From Albugo candida (lineage: Eukaryota > Oomycota > Peronosporomycetes > Albuginales): a DNA stretch of 64,000 bases. Both the position numbers and the translations under genes were made by a program. The notes under the pieces are model-generated. The model saw only the letters and a list, made by a program, of their open reading frames with translations. It did no database searches and was not told the origin of the DNA. This document shows, piece by piece, positions 41,225 through 51,041 of this stretch (its first letter is position 1; every line of letters starts with the position of its first letter). The stretch is taken from contig JBDOQK010000006.1 in assembly GCA_040437565.1 (NCBI GenBank), positions 434,001 through 498,000 on the forward strand, in the 5' to 3' direction.

Positions 41225-42628
41225 CTATGCCGCGCGATGAAGGTGACGATATCCCCGGCGTCGAGCGCGTTGCACTACAACGAGCGCACAAGAAATGACC
41301 AAAACGCATCCACCCACAGCGTATAAGACGAAATGATTTTTTCCGCTCGTAGATGGACTCTTATTTGTGCCAACCAAGTGCGATTTGGATGTGGCAAGGC
41401 GCTCAGATGGTTCATGATATCCACATATGGCTTCCCAACTTCCCGTTTGCTTGATGTGATTTCGTATAATGGCGTTGAAATCCATAAGCGGGCAATCTAA
41501 TCGGGAGCATTTCGATAGTTTGACCTGTTGACGCTCTGTTGCTGGTGAGTACAAGAACGTGCGAACAAAGTATGATTCTTGATCGTTTTGGTCCGATGTG
41601 TTAGTATGCAATTCGAAGAAAAGGGTTGTTCCCGGCTCTAGTGACGTTGAATTCATTGCTTCTGGTAATCCATTGAAACGGAAATCCCATCCCAGTAGTT
41701 TTCCTAATGCATGCAGCAACTCTCGATGTCCATGATAGGAGAAGTAGCGATATTCGCGTGAAGCAGGCGAACTTGGTTTAGCTGCTTCATTGAGATTTTT
41801 TAAAAGCAAGTCTGGAAATGCTCCATTCCAGTACGTGATCATTCGATCAGAGGAGTAATACCGTTCCATGAGATTTCGAAAGCCGAGTTGCTCGATCTTT
41901 TTCACAGTGGCCGTGTCCAAACCGGGTAAAGGCAGTAGACCTTCTTGCTCATCGAATGTAAACATATCGGCAATATCTTTCACAGCAAGAACGAGATCTT
42001 CTCCTTTTTGTACGTTTGGAACATTGGTCATATTGATTCCACATGCAGCCCCTACCTTGTCGAGAACATCCTTATATTCTCCTTGAAATAATTCGGGGGC
42101 TTTGTGTTTTGCATAATCAGCCAAATCACGAGCCAAGGTCGCCTTACAAGGACCTTTTGGAGCTGCAAAAACATGTTCGTGTTGTAAAAGTTCCATAGTC
42201 ACTGGTACGAGCTGTAACGGGAAGCCTTCAGGACCACTTCCGAACGGGTATAAACCAAGCGCAAGTGCCTCAGCACTATGAGCGCATCGAGTGGCAGCAT
42301 CTGCGCGAAAATATGCTTCAAAATGGAGACGCTTTTCGCCGCTGAAACTCTCTGAAAGAAACTTTTTTTCTTCAACGTAAATTTCCCGAATGTGGTTACC
42401 AACTTGTACAAGCTGATTCATCCCATTGACTGTCAATTGTGCTGGTGGCACTTTATACGCTTGAAGATTTTCGTGATTATGTGGGCAGATCGTGTGGGTT
42501 ACGTAATTGGGAGCGCGACTTCCATGTCGCGATAGTGTTATAAGGCGACGAAGCTCGCCAGCAGCGAGTTGTAAAAACACAGTGATCGCAAATGCAAAGA
42601 GAAGGGAGTGCTCGGATCGCGTCTTCAT
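41225..42628 (-). CDS. Membrane-anchored histidine acid phosphatase
   Basis: Single exon, 467 codons from the ATG at 42628. Residues 1-24 form a signal peptide (LLFAFAITVFLQLAAG). The catalytic RHGSRAP sits at 34-40, with the phosphohistidine His35. The second signature is YHGHRELLHALG: where most acid phosphatases have His-Asp, this one has H-x-E, closer to the HAE of multiple inositol-polyphosphate phosphatases. Several N-glycosylation sites (for example NMT, NST, NTS) are present. Near the C-terminus a hydrophobic span (VLYAVGGCVLVISCALVVV) precedes a basic tail (RARRRGY), so the enzyme is type I membrane-bound at the surface or in the vacuole. Substrates may be phosphomonoesters or inositol phosphates. 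It shares a 60-base divergent promoter space with the gene at 42689. Confidence 0.88.
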   Translation of the reverse strand: MKTRSEHSLLFAFAITVFLQLAAGELRRLITLSRHGSRAPNYVTHTICPHNHENLQAYKVPPAQLTVNGMNQLVQVGNHIREIYVEEKKFLSESFSGEKRLHFEAYFRADAATRCAHSAEALALGLYPFGSGPEGFPLQLVPVTMELLQHEHVFAAPKGPCKATLARDLADYAKHKAPELFQGEYKDVLDKVGAACGINMTNVPNVQKGEDLVLAVKDIADMFTFDEQEGLLPLPGLDTATVKKIEQLGFRNLMERYYSSDRMITYWNGAFPDLLLKNLNEAAKPSSPASREYRYFSYHGHRELLHALGKLLGWDFRFNGLPEAMNSTSLEPGTTLFFELHTNTSDQNDQESYFVRTFLYSPATERQQVKLSKCSRLDCPLMDFNAIIRNHIKQTGSWEAICGYHEPSERLATSKSHLVGTNKSPSTSGKNHFVLYAVGGCVLVISCALVVVQRARRRGYRHLHRAA

Positions 42629-42688
42629 TCGAAATTCCGCGAATCGTACTTTATCGTACTGATACGATACAACAAGTAACACGGCAAA

Positions 42689-43789
42689 ATGAAAAAGTTG
42701 GAAGCAAATTCCAATACGAAACAGAAGGATTCCTCAGTCGTGCAATCACAATTTTCGGACCAGACAGCTGCGAAAGCAAATTTCCATAATGAAATAAAGA
42801 AAGAGGCAGACTACATCCCACCATATCTACGGCCATATATGATTCATTCACAGGACGACTTTTACGTGTCGCGCTTTTTCGATTCGAACTTTATCGGATG
42901 CCTTATGTACGAAGGATTTCTTCCTATCGCAACCGAATACGGCGATCGTCATCTTCTTCTTCCAAAACTTCATCGCAAACGCTGCGTCTTACTGCTGCAA
43001 GGGGTCATTCTTCACATCCCAAAGAACGTACTCAAGCGGAGCAAACGATACCATCTCGTCTTTAATCGTTCCTTNNNNNNNNNNNNNNNNNNNNNNNNNN
43101 NNNNNNNNNNNNNNNNNNNNNNNNNNNNNNNNNNNNNNNNNNNNNNNNNNNNNNNNNNNNNNNNNNNNNNNNNNATCGCAACCGAATACGGCGATCGTCA
43201 TCTTCTTCTTCCAAAACTTCATCGCAAACGCTGCGTCTTATTGCTGCAAGGGGTCATTCTTCACATCCCAAAGAACGTACTCAAGCGGAGCAAACGATAC
43301 CATCTCGTCTTTAATCGTTCCTTTGACGAAGTTGTCGAAGGATGTCATCAGCAACATGGCATTCCATGGCTTTACCCACCGATAGTTGAGGCATTTCGTG
43401 CAGTCTTTGACAGCGGAAAGACGGGTGAAACGAATCGTAACATTCGGTTTTATACAGTGGAGCTTTTAGACAGCAGCACAAACGAATTGTGTGCCGGTGA
43501 GCTTGGATACACTGCTGGAAAGGTATATACAAGTTTGACGGGATTCACACGTGTTAGTGGTGCTGGTACAATTCAACTGTATGCTCTTGGAAAAGCTCTC
43601 CAAGACGCAGGTTTCGAAATGTGGGATCTTGGAATGTCGATGAAATATAAGCTCGACCTCGGAGCGAGCAATGTTTCTCGCGATAGATTTTTGGAATTAT
43701 TTCATTCCTATAGGACACAAGAAATTCTCCTGAATCAGATTTTTGATACAAAGCATCCGATTCAAGTCAAAACGCTCTTGCAGAGTTAG
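42689..43789 (+). CDS. Leucyl/phenylalanyl-tRNA-protein transferase-like, with duplicated segment
   Basis: As drawn the frame is 366 codons, but 249 bases (149 duplicated plus 100 N) are artefact; 249 is divisible by three, so the frame survives. Without it about 283 residues remain. Visible family marks: YIPPYLRPYM, a RFFDSNFIGCLMYEGFLPIA stretch, LLLPKLHRKRCVL, and in the C-half ELCAGELGYTAGKVYTSLTG followed by GAGTIQLYALGKAL and GFEMWDLGMSMKYKLDLGA, the GNAT-like core of bacterial Aat. Aat moves Leu or Phe from tRNA to the N-terminus of proteins, marking them for degradation by the N-end rule. In eukaryotes such enzymes are scattered. No organelle signal is obvious. The start is 60 bases from the divergent phosphatase. 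Confidence 0.78.
   Translation: MKKLEANSNTKQKDSSVVQSQFSDQTAAKANFHNEIKKEADYIPPYLRPYMIHSQDDFYVSRFFDSNFIGCLMYEGFLPIATEYGDRHLLLPKLHRKRCVLLLQGVILHIPKNVLKRSKRYHLVFNRSXXXXXXXXXXXXXXXXXXXXXXXXXXXXXXXXXXIATEYGDRHLLLPKLHRKRCVLLLQGVILHIPKNVLKRSKRYHLVFNRSFDEVVEGCHQQHGIPWLYPPIVEAFRAVFDSGKTGETNRNIRFYTVELLDSSTNELCAGELGYTAGKVYTSLTGFTRVSGAGTIQLYALGKALQDAGFEMWDLGMSMKYKLDLGASNVSRDRFLELFHSYRTQEILLNQIFDTKHPIQVKTLLQS
42926..43323. repeat. 149-base direct duplication flanking a 100-N gap
   Basis: Bases 42926-43074 and 43175-43323 are the same sequence on both sides of the gap 43075-43174, with one C/T difference (in cttaCtg versus cttaTtg). Contig overlap left unmerged is the likely cause; the mismatch may reflect two alleles or a read error. 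Confidence 0.92.
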
Positions 43790-43927
43790 CTAATGGATTA
43801 CCATGGTTCAGATGGCGAATGCAAGAAAATGAGAAGGAAGGGATCGTTGGTGAAGCGCTTGAACAAAGAAGACATCACATTAGCTACAGACAACAGTGTA
43901 CAGAAAGAAAGAATGACGCCACAAAGT

Positions 43928-46900
43928 TTAAAGAAATCCTGCTTCTGATAGAGTATTGACGAAAAGCATGCTTTCTTGCGTGTTTGCTTGGCGAGCCAGC
44001 TGATGGAGGACATGGCTATTTTTTCGAACGCTACAAAATGAATGCGTCAAATGAGGATCAAGGGGATCAGTGACGAAGAAACTTACCGATCCAGGCGATG
44101 CCGTATATAGTTTTGAGCTTTTGTATTCAGTACTATTTTTCCTCGCTCTCTTCTTCCAGGTAGGTCCGAAAATGAAGCTTCTGAGGAAAGGTAGCCGAAA
44201 TTCCGAGGATGTAGAGCCTCCTGAATGACGTGATATATTTTGCAAAACTTTTGCCAATTTACAAGACCATCTTGCATGGAAGGAATCGCGTCCTCATACG
44301 AGAAGATGTCTTTGACCAGTATGAACCAACATGGAAGTCGTGGGGATCTTTCAGCTGCTTTAAAGCTGTTACGATAGCTGCGATAGTTATCTTCCGGAGA
44401 ACAAATTTGAAGGAGGATCTGGTGCTTTTCTGATGCTGTCACAGGAACAAGGCCCCAAGTCGACTTTAAGTGGCGAACACACGGTGCTGAAAGACCGGTC
44501 ATTATCTCGAAAAGCGTGTCAAAATTGTTGAGTTGATGGCAAACACTGGCAGCCTCGATGAAAAGAACAATGATTTTGGCACGTTCTGCGGCCTGTAATT
44601 GAGGATGAAGGATCTCGCTCGACACCCACTCAGCCGTCGCGTCAAAAAGCTCAATGAGAGCCATCACATTAGGTGCTTGAATGTATTTATCCTTACGTGT
44701 CCAAGCCTTGTTTGTCAACTCCCGTCTGCGTACTTTGGTAAAATAATGCTCCACTTCAAGCAATGTGAGCTGATTTGCGAGCTCGTCAGCTGATAAACCA
44801 GACATTGGAGCAATATTGTCAAAATTCAAGCTGGATGCACGTTCGTTGCGAGTTGATGGTTTCGTCGAATCCTCACTCAGCATTCTCGGTCGATCTCTTT
44901 TGCTTCGTCCACCAGTGACTCCTCGTGTCAACTTTGGCGGCTGAACAGGGTCTGTCTTACTTATTACTGGCACATTTACCGAATCGGAAGCACTTCGTGT
45001 TATTCTTGGCGTCTCTGGTCGCAATGATTTGGTCTCTAACGCCGAGGTTCGCTCACGATTTGGAGATTTCTCTCGTGTTTTGGCACCTGGTTGCGGTTCT
45101 GATGTGCTTGAAGGTGAAGAAGCCTTGTCAGGATTTTGTGAATTCTGCTGTTTCGTCTTGCTTGATCGTCGAATCACCTGTGAGATTAACTTTTGAAGCC
45201 TTTCCGCATGTTGTCGAACGGAAGCGATTGAGGAATCCATTTGAATTTCTGTCAAAAAGGTGTTGAGTTTTGTTGCAGCTCTTCCGTCTTCCAAGTCTTT
45301 TTGTATGTATCCGCTCTCTTTGATCCAAAATTTGAGTAAATTGATTAATCGTATTACCGAAACATGTCCTTCCGTCTCTGTATGCACATCAGTGCTTGTC
45401 TTTGAAATTCCAGCTTCTTTTGGTTCCTTTTGCCTATCATTAAGCCTGACTTGAGTCTTGGCCGACCTCTCTGTCTCACTACCAGTTGAAGTGTTCCGTA
45501 CGGCAACGTATCGTTTCATAAGCTTTTTTACAAACTCATACGGTGTGCAAAAACACGGATATGTCAATAGGAATATGTCTCGAAACTCTGTGTCGTCAAC
45601 ATGGTGCGAGTCGGTCAGTCGTACAACTAATTTACCCAAAGAAGCGTGCAAAATCTCCCTTTTCCTGTTCGTAGATCCCTGTTCTAAATAACGAATCTAC
45701 ACAAAAGCAAGAATCAGACAGTGTGACTTTGAATCAGTCAAGCATACCCGAAGGGGTCTTTCGTCAGCAGTGTTGGGTGTGGAGCTCCGACGTCGGGCGG
45801 ACTCGATAGTAAGTTGCATTGCATTGTGAAGCGGTTTTGCGAGAGTATTTTCTGCAGCTATTTGGTGTCTTATGGACGGAGTTCCATTTGATTCATTCGA
45901 AGAATCGTTTTTGGTGTCCAAAGACGGTTTTCTAATATCTATTTCTCGCGTGGAATGGGATTTGGTGGGGCCCTGCAGATCGCTGGAAGAAACAGTTGTT
46001 TTTTGACTCGTTCTCTTATNNNNNNNNNNNNNNNNNNNNNNNNNNNNNNNNNNNNNNNNNNNNNNNNNNNNNNNNNNNNNNNNNNNNNNNNNNNNNNNNN
46101 NNNNNNNNNNNNNNNNNNNCCACTCAGCCGTCGCGTCAAAAAGCTCAATGAGAGCCATCACATTAGGTGCTTGAATGTATTTATCCTTACGTGTCCAAGC
46201 CTTGTTTGTCAACTCCCGTCTGCGTACTTTGGTAAAATAATGCTCCACTTCAAGCAATGTGAGCTGATTTGCGAGCTCGTCAGCTGATAAACCAGACATT
46301 GGAGCAATATTGTCAAAATTCAAGCTGGATGCACGTTCGTTGCGAGTTGATGGTTTCGTCGAATCCTCACTCAGCATTCTCGGTCGATCTCTTTTGCTTC
46401 GTCCACCAGTGACTCCTCGTGTCAACTTTGGCGGCTGAACAGGGTCTGTCTTACTTATTACTGGCACATTTACCGAATCGGAAGCACTTCGTGTTATTCT
46501 TGGCGTCTCTGGTCGCAATGATTTGGTCTCTAACGCCGAGGTTCGCTCACGATTTGGAGATTTCTCTCGTGTTTTGGCACCTGGTTGCGGTTCTGATGTG
46601 CTTGAAGGTGAAGAAGCCTTGTCAGGATTTTGTGAATTCTGCTGTTTCGTCTTGCTTGATCGTCGAATCACCTGTGAGATTAACTTTTGAAGCCTTTCCG
46701 CATGTTGTCGAACGGAAGCGATTGAGGAATCCATTTGAATTTCTGTCAAAAAGGTGTTGAGTTTTGTTGCAGCTCTTCCGTCTTCCAAGTCTTTTTGTAT
46801 GTATCCGCTCTCTTTGATCCAAAATTTGAGTAAATTGATTAATCGTATTACCGAAACATGTCCTTCCGTCTCTGTATGCACATCAGTGCTTGTCTTTGAA

Positions 46901-47649
46901 ATTCCAGCTTCTTTTGGTTCCTTTTGCCTATCATTAAGCCTGACTTGAGTCTTGGCCGACCTCTCTGTCTCACTACCAGTTGAAGTGTTCCGTACGGCAA
47001 CGTATCGTTTCATAAGCTTTTTTACAAACTCATACGGTGTGCAAAAACACGGATATGTCAATAGGAATATGTCTCGAAACTCTGTGTCGTCAACATGGTG
47101 CGAGTCGGTCAGTCGTACAACTAATTTACCCAAAGAAGCGTGCAAAATCTCCCTTTTCCTGTTCGTAGATCCCTGTTCTAAATAACGAATCTACACAAAA
47201 GCAAGAATCAGACAGTGTGACTTTGAATCAGTCAAGCATACCCGAAGGGGTCTTTCGTCAGCAGTGTTGGGTGTGGAGCTCCGACGTCGGGCGGACTCGA
47301 TAGTAAGTTGCATTGCATTGTGAAGCGGTTTTGCGAGAGTATTTTCTGCAGCTATTTGGTGTCTTATGGACGGAGTTCCATTTGATTCATTCGAAGAATC
47401 GTTTTTGGTGTCCAAAGACGGTTTTCTAATATCTATTTCTCGCGTGGAATGGGATTTGGTGGGGCCCTGCAGATCGCTGGAAGAAACAGTTGTTTTTTGA
47501 CTCGTTCTCTTATTAAAATGCGCTTTTTCTTCAGCAATATGCGGGATAATTATCGTGGAGTTACTATCGGCACTATTAGCATTCTCGGATAACGAGGAAA
47601 TAGTCAATATCGCGCTTTTTTCCGTAAGAATGGAATTCGGATCCAGCAT
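43928..47649 (-). CDS. Ras guanine-nucleotide exchange factor (RasGEF_N + CDC25 domain), partly duplicated by assembly
   Basis: Minus-strand gene. Exon 1 starts at MLDPNSILTEKS (47649) and carries a Ser/Thr-rich leader. An intron of about 51 bases (about 47193-47243) joins RPLR to IRYLEQGSTNRKREILHASL, the start of RasGEF_N with FRDIFLLTYPCFCTPYEFV. After a disordered linker comes the CDC25 catalytic region: LANQLTLLEVEHYFTKV, KIIVLFIEAASVCHQLNNFD, LKSTWGLVPVTASEKHQ and PCWFILVKDIFSYED-like strings. A last intron joins HRLDR to a short C-terminal helix ending SEAGFL. The protein activates a Ras-family GTPase. The region 44626-46019 is repeated at 46120-47513; the real gene is about 1.5 kb shorter. 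Exon 1 and RasGEF_N are therefore present twice in the text. Confidence 0.87.
44626..47513. repeat. 1394-base direct duplication flanking a 100-N gap
   Basis: Bases 44626-46019 and 46120-47513 agree at offset 1494, the two copies being separated only by the gap 46020-46119. The predicted proteins of the two copies are the same wherever they overlap. A genuine tandem duplication would not be expected to break exactly at both sides of a gap, so unmerged contig ends are the best explanation. Confidence 0.92.
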
Positions 47650-47984
47650 AAAGCTAAGCAAAACAAATGCAATGTTATTGGTGGAGCTAAATTATTTATA
47701 TCCAATCATAGACTATAAATAGAAGCCTTCCAACAATTGGCTCGTAATTACATATCTAGACAAAAGCATTGCCTTGACATCGCCAAGGTGATAAAAATGT
47801 GCGGACTGAGATGTTCTGGTATACTTGTCGGTAAAACTCTTTCGTTACCAGTAACTAACACGTATACGCAATGCCATGGCCGCATCGTTTTAGACGAGCG
47901 GTCAATGTAATTGTTCGGAGTGGCAAAAAATCAAGACCAAACGCGCTTTATAACCAATCATAATTCTCTCACTCTCTGAGCTTT

Positions 47985-50825
47985 ATGTCGCTCGTATTAG
48001 CTCAAAATGCGGAGGTATGTATGCTTTCTTCTCACAAAACTCTCACAGTGATAAATTTCTTTTTTTTTGCAATTTGTATCAGAATGCAATCCTCAGCTTC
48101 TATCAAAGCTCTGACGCACTCATTCAGCTCCAAAACCTTCAAAAATCCATGCAACAAGAGCTTCAAGCGCAGCAGCCAGCATTACTCGTTCCAAAGCTCA
48201 TCGAGTCAACACAAAATATTTTCGATATCGCAGTGCAACGAATCGTCGCGACGTTTTCGTGGAAATTGGTCAGTGGATCCTCAAAACTCGACACCGCCGG
48301 CATTACTGCGCTCTTGGACTTGTGCATCGATGGCGCAGTGGCCAATATCCTGTTCCAATTCGCTCCTTACAAGGTCCTGGAGGATGTCATGGAAAGTCAG
48401 CCAATTCAGACGTGTGAAGCGCTTTGGGACATTTTGGAAGTACGAAAAGCACGTCTTACAGCCTCTCCATTTTTCGATTCGTCTGGACGAACGACTAAAT
48501 CGTCTCTCACATTGCTACGGATGTGTAATGCACTGCTTCGAAGGCTTTCTAAGACACACAATACGGTGTTTTGTGGAAGAATTTTGGTTTTTCTGTCATT
48601 TACATTCACACTTAATGAACGCTCCGCCGTGAATTTACACAGCAAAGTACGTGGCTTTGATTGCCTCCCACTTGATACCGATGCAATTTTCTTCAGGCGA
48701 ACGTAGGGAATCTCACAACATTTGAAGATCGGATTACTTTTGAAGCAGCCGAAGCAGCTGAAAATACAAATCGGAACGAGTCAGATGACGCATTGTCAAA
48801 GGTATGTTCAACAGCGGTCTTACTGGCACTAATATGCAGATACTAGGAAGACTGTCAGGATGATGGGATGATGGAACCGATTGATTACAAATTGTATCAC
48901 ATTTTCTGGGATCTTCAGCGGTTTTTTCGGGAGTATTCATTGGCCTCAAGCAGTGTTTTGGACAAACAGACATTTGTAAGTACTTCCTTACGATACTTTA
49001 TCGGCATGTGGCGATAATCAGTTTATATCAGGTGGAAGAGCTCAATATGGTGCTTACTNNNNNNNNNNNNNNNNNNNNNNNNNNNNNNNNNNNNNNNNNN
49101 NNNNNNNNNNNNNNNNNNNNNNNNNNNNNNNNNNNNNNNNNNNNNNNNNNNNNNNNNNAAGACACACAATACGGTGTTTTGTGGAAGAATTTTGGTTTTT
49201 CTGTCATTTACATTCACACTTAATGAACGCTCCGCCGTGAATTTACACAGCAAAGTACGTGGCTTTGATTGCCTCCCACTTGATACCGATGCAATTTTCT
49301 TCAGGCGAACGTAGGGAATCTCACAACATTTGAAGATCGGATTACTTTTGAAGCAGCCGAAGCAGCTGAAAATACAAATCGGAACGAGTCAGATGACGCA
49401 TTGTCAAAGGTATGTTCAACAGCGGTCTTACTGGCACTAATATGCAGATACTAGGAAGACTGTCAGGATGATGGGATGATGGAACCGATTGATTACAAAT
49501 TGTATCACATTTTCTGGGATCTTCAGCGGTTTTTTCGGGAGTATTCATTGGCCTCAAGCAGTGTTTTGGACAAACAGACATTTGTAAGTACTTCCTTACG
49601 ATACTTTATCGGCATGTGGCGATAATCAGTTTATATCAGGTGGAAGAGCTCAATATGGTGCTTACTGCTTTCGAGGTCAATGCGTTCTCAGACGAGGATA
49701 TCACTCGATCGAGCGACCTCAATCGAAATGTATCCAAAACGACCGTCACTTCAGCATCCAAAATGTCAATTGACAAAATAATGCATGACGATGCTTCCAC
49801 CGATAAGCTCCAAGACCATTTTTTCCAGCCAAAATACTTGACCAATAGCCGACTTTTTCGACTCCAACTACGTGATCCCACGCTTCGAGAATGCGTACTG
49901 ACACAAGCGCTTATTCTATTGAATCATTTAATCCGTGCGAAATCGACAACGTCACAGAATTTCACACAAAAAAGCGAGATGGTCGAGGCATACGACCGCG
50001 TGATGAGGCTTCTTAGACGCACACCACCCGATGGTGCGGGCTATAGTGAGATGGTGGCCTCTGTCTTGGAAAGGGAGCGGAACTGGACAAAGTGGAAGGA
50101 AGAACGTTGTCCTTCCTATGAAAAGTACTCGGATTCTTCCGAAAAGCTTCTCGGGTCAAAAAAGCGACCAAACGAATCTGCTGCAGAACACTCTGTTGAG
50201 AGGAAGCGAGTCATCAAGAAGAAGAATGCAGCCGATACCAGTCTCATGGATCGAATTCTCGAAAGTGAAGCATCCCGTTCGTCCACATTGTTGGAAAGGA
50301 TCAAAGGAGAAGTGCGAGGTTGGTCTTTTGTCTCAGGTTGTGCTCTTGACTTGGGAATTCTTTGAATGAATAGCTACGAATATCCCTTTGCCCAAGCTCA
50401 TAGAAAGGTTCACAGAGGCGTGGGATCCAGCGAATGGTATCGATAAGGAGTATTGGCCTGATCAAGATGAGATATATTGTTGGCGAACACTTCGTCAGGG
50501 GATGAAGACGCACGTAATGTACCTGGACCATGCAATCGATGGCGCCGGCGCCGTCGTAAAAGCCATTTTGGGGATTGATACTCCAGCAGAATCGGCCAAG
50601 AATAAAGATACAATGACCGACGACGCAACGGTATTTGATGACAATCAAGAAAAAATAATCTCCGAGTCGCCAGAGAATGACAAGAAAATAACGGATTCCG
50701 CATGTTTGCAGAGCGGTAAGCCAAGTAGTTTGAAATCGCATACCTCCAAAGCATTTGGAACAAAGACAGCAAATACGAGAACCGGTGACGATGATTTGGA
50801 GGAAGGAGAAGAGATCGTGGCCTGA
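47985..50825 (+). CDS. THOC1: THO complex subunit 1 (THOC1/HPR1), partly duplicated by assembly
   Basis: Plus-strand gene from MSLVLAQNAE (47985), about seven exons with ~50-75-base introns. The match to THOC1 includes LTLLRMCNALLRRLSKTHNT, VFCGRILVFLSF, MMEPIDYKLYHIFWDLQRFF, RLLRRTPPDGAGYSEMV, RERNWTKWKEERCPSYEK and IPLPKLIERFTEAWDP with YCWRTLRQ. THOC1 is the core of THO, which packages nascent mRNA and links transcription with export. The animal C-terminal death domain is absent; here the tail is acidic and polar. The segment 48551-49058 reappears at 49159-49666 across a 100-N gap, so one copy should be dropped (608 bases less). The first intron (about 48015-48082) splits just after the tenth codon. 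Confidence 0.92.
48551..49666. repeat. 508-base direct duplication flanking a 100-N gap
   Basis: Bases 48551-49058 and 49159-49666 are the same sequence, at offset 608, on either side of the gap 49059-49158 inside THOC1. Same pattern as the other three duplicated gap flanks. Confidence 0.92.
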
Positions 50826-51041
50826 GAACGCTTGATTTACGGACCAGGAGAGGGTCCACTTTCATCGGAAGCCCAAGCAATGCTCTCACAAAGTACCATC
50901 TATTCCAAATCAAATCAAAAGCTATCGACAAGCTACACTACGCAGCCATTTGCATCATTTCCAAGTGTTCTAACGTATCCAATGTATCACGGTTCTGCCA
51001 TAAAATTCTATCATCCATGTATCCAACTGTCCAAATGAGAC

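Noticed and set aside
44626-47513. True tandem duplication of the RasGEF gene
   Set aside because: Copies break exactly at both edges of a 100-N gap, as at three other gaps; assembly artefact is simpler.
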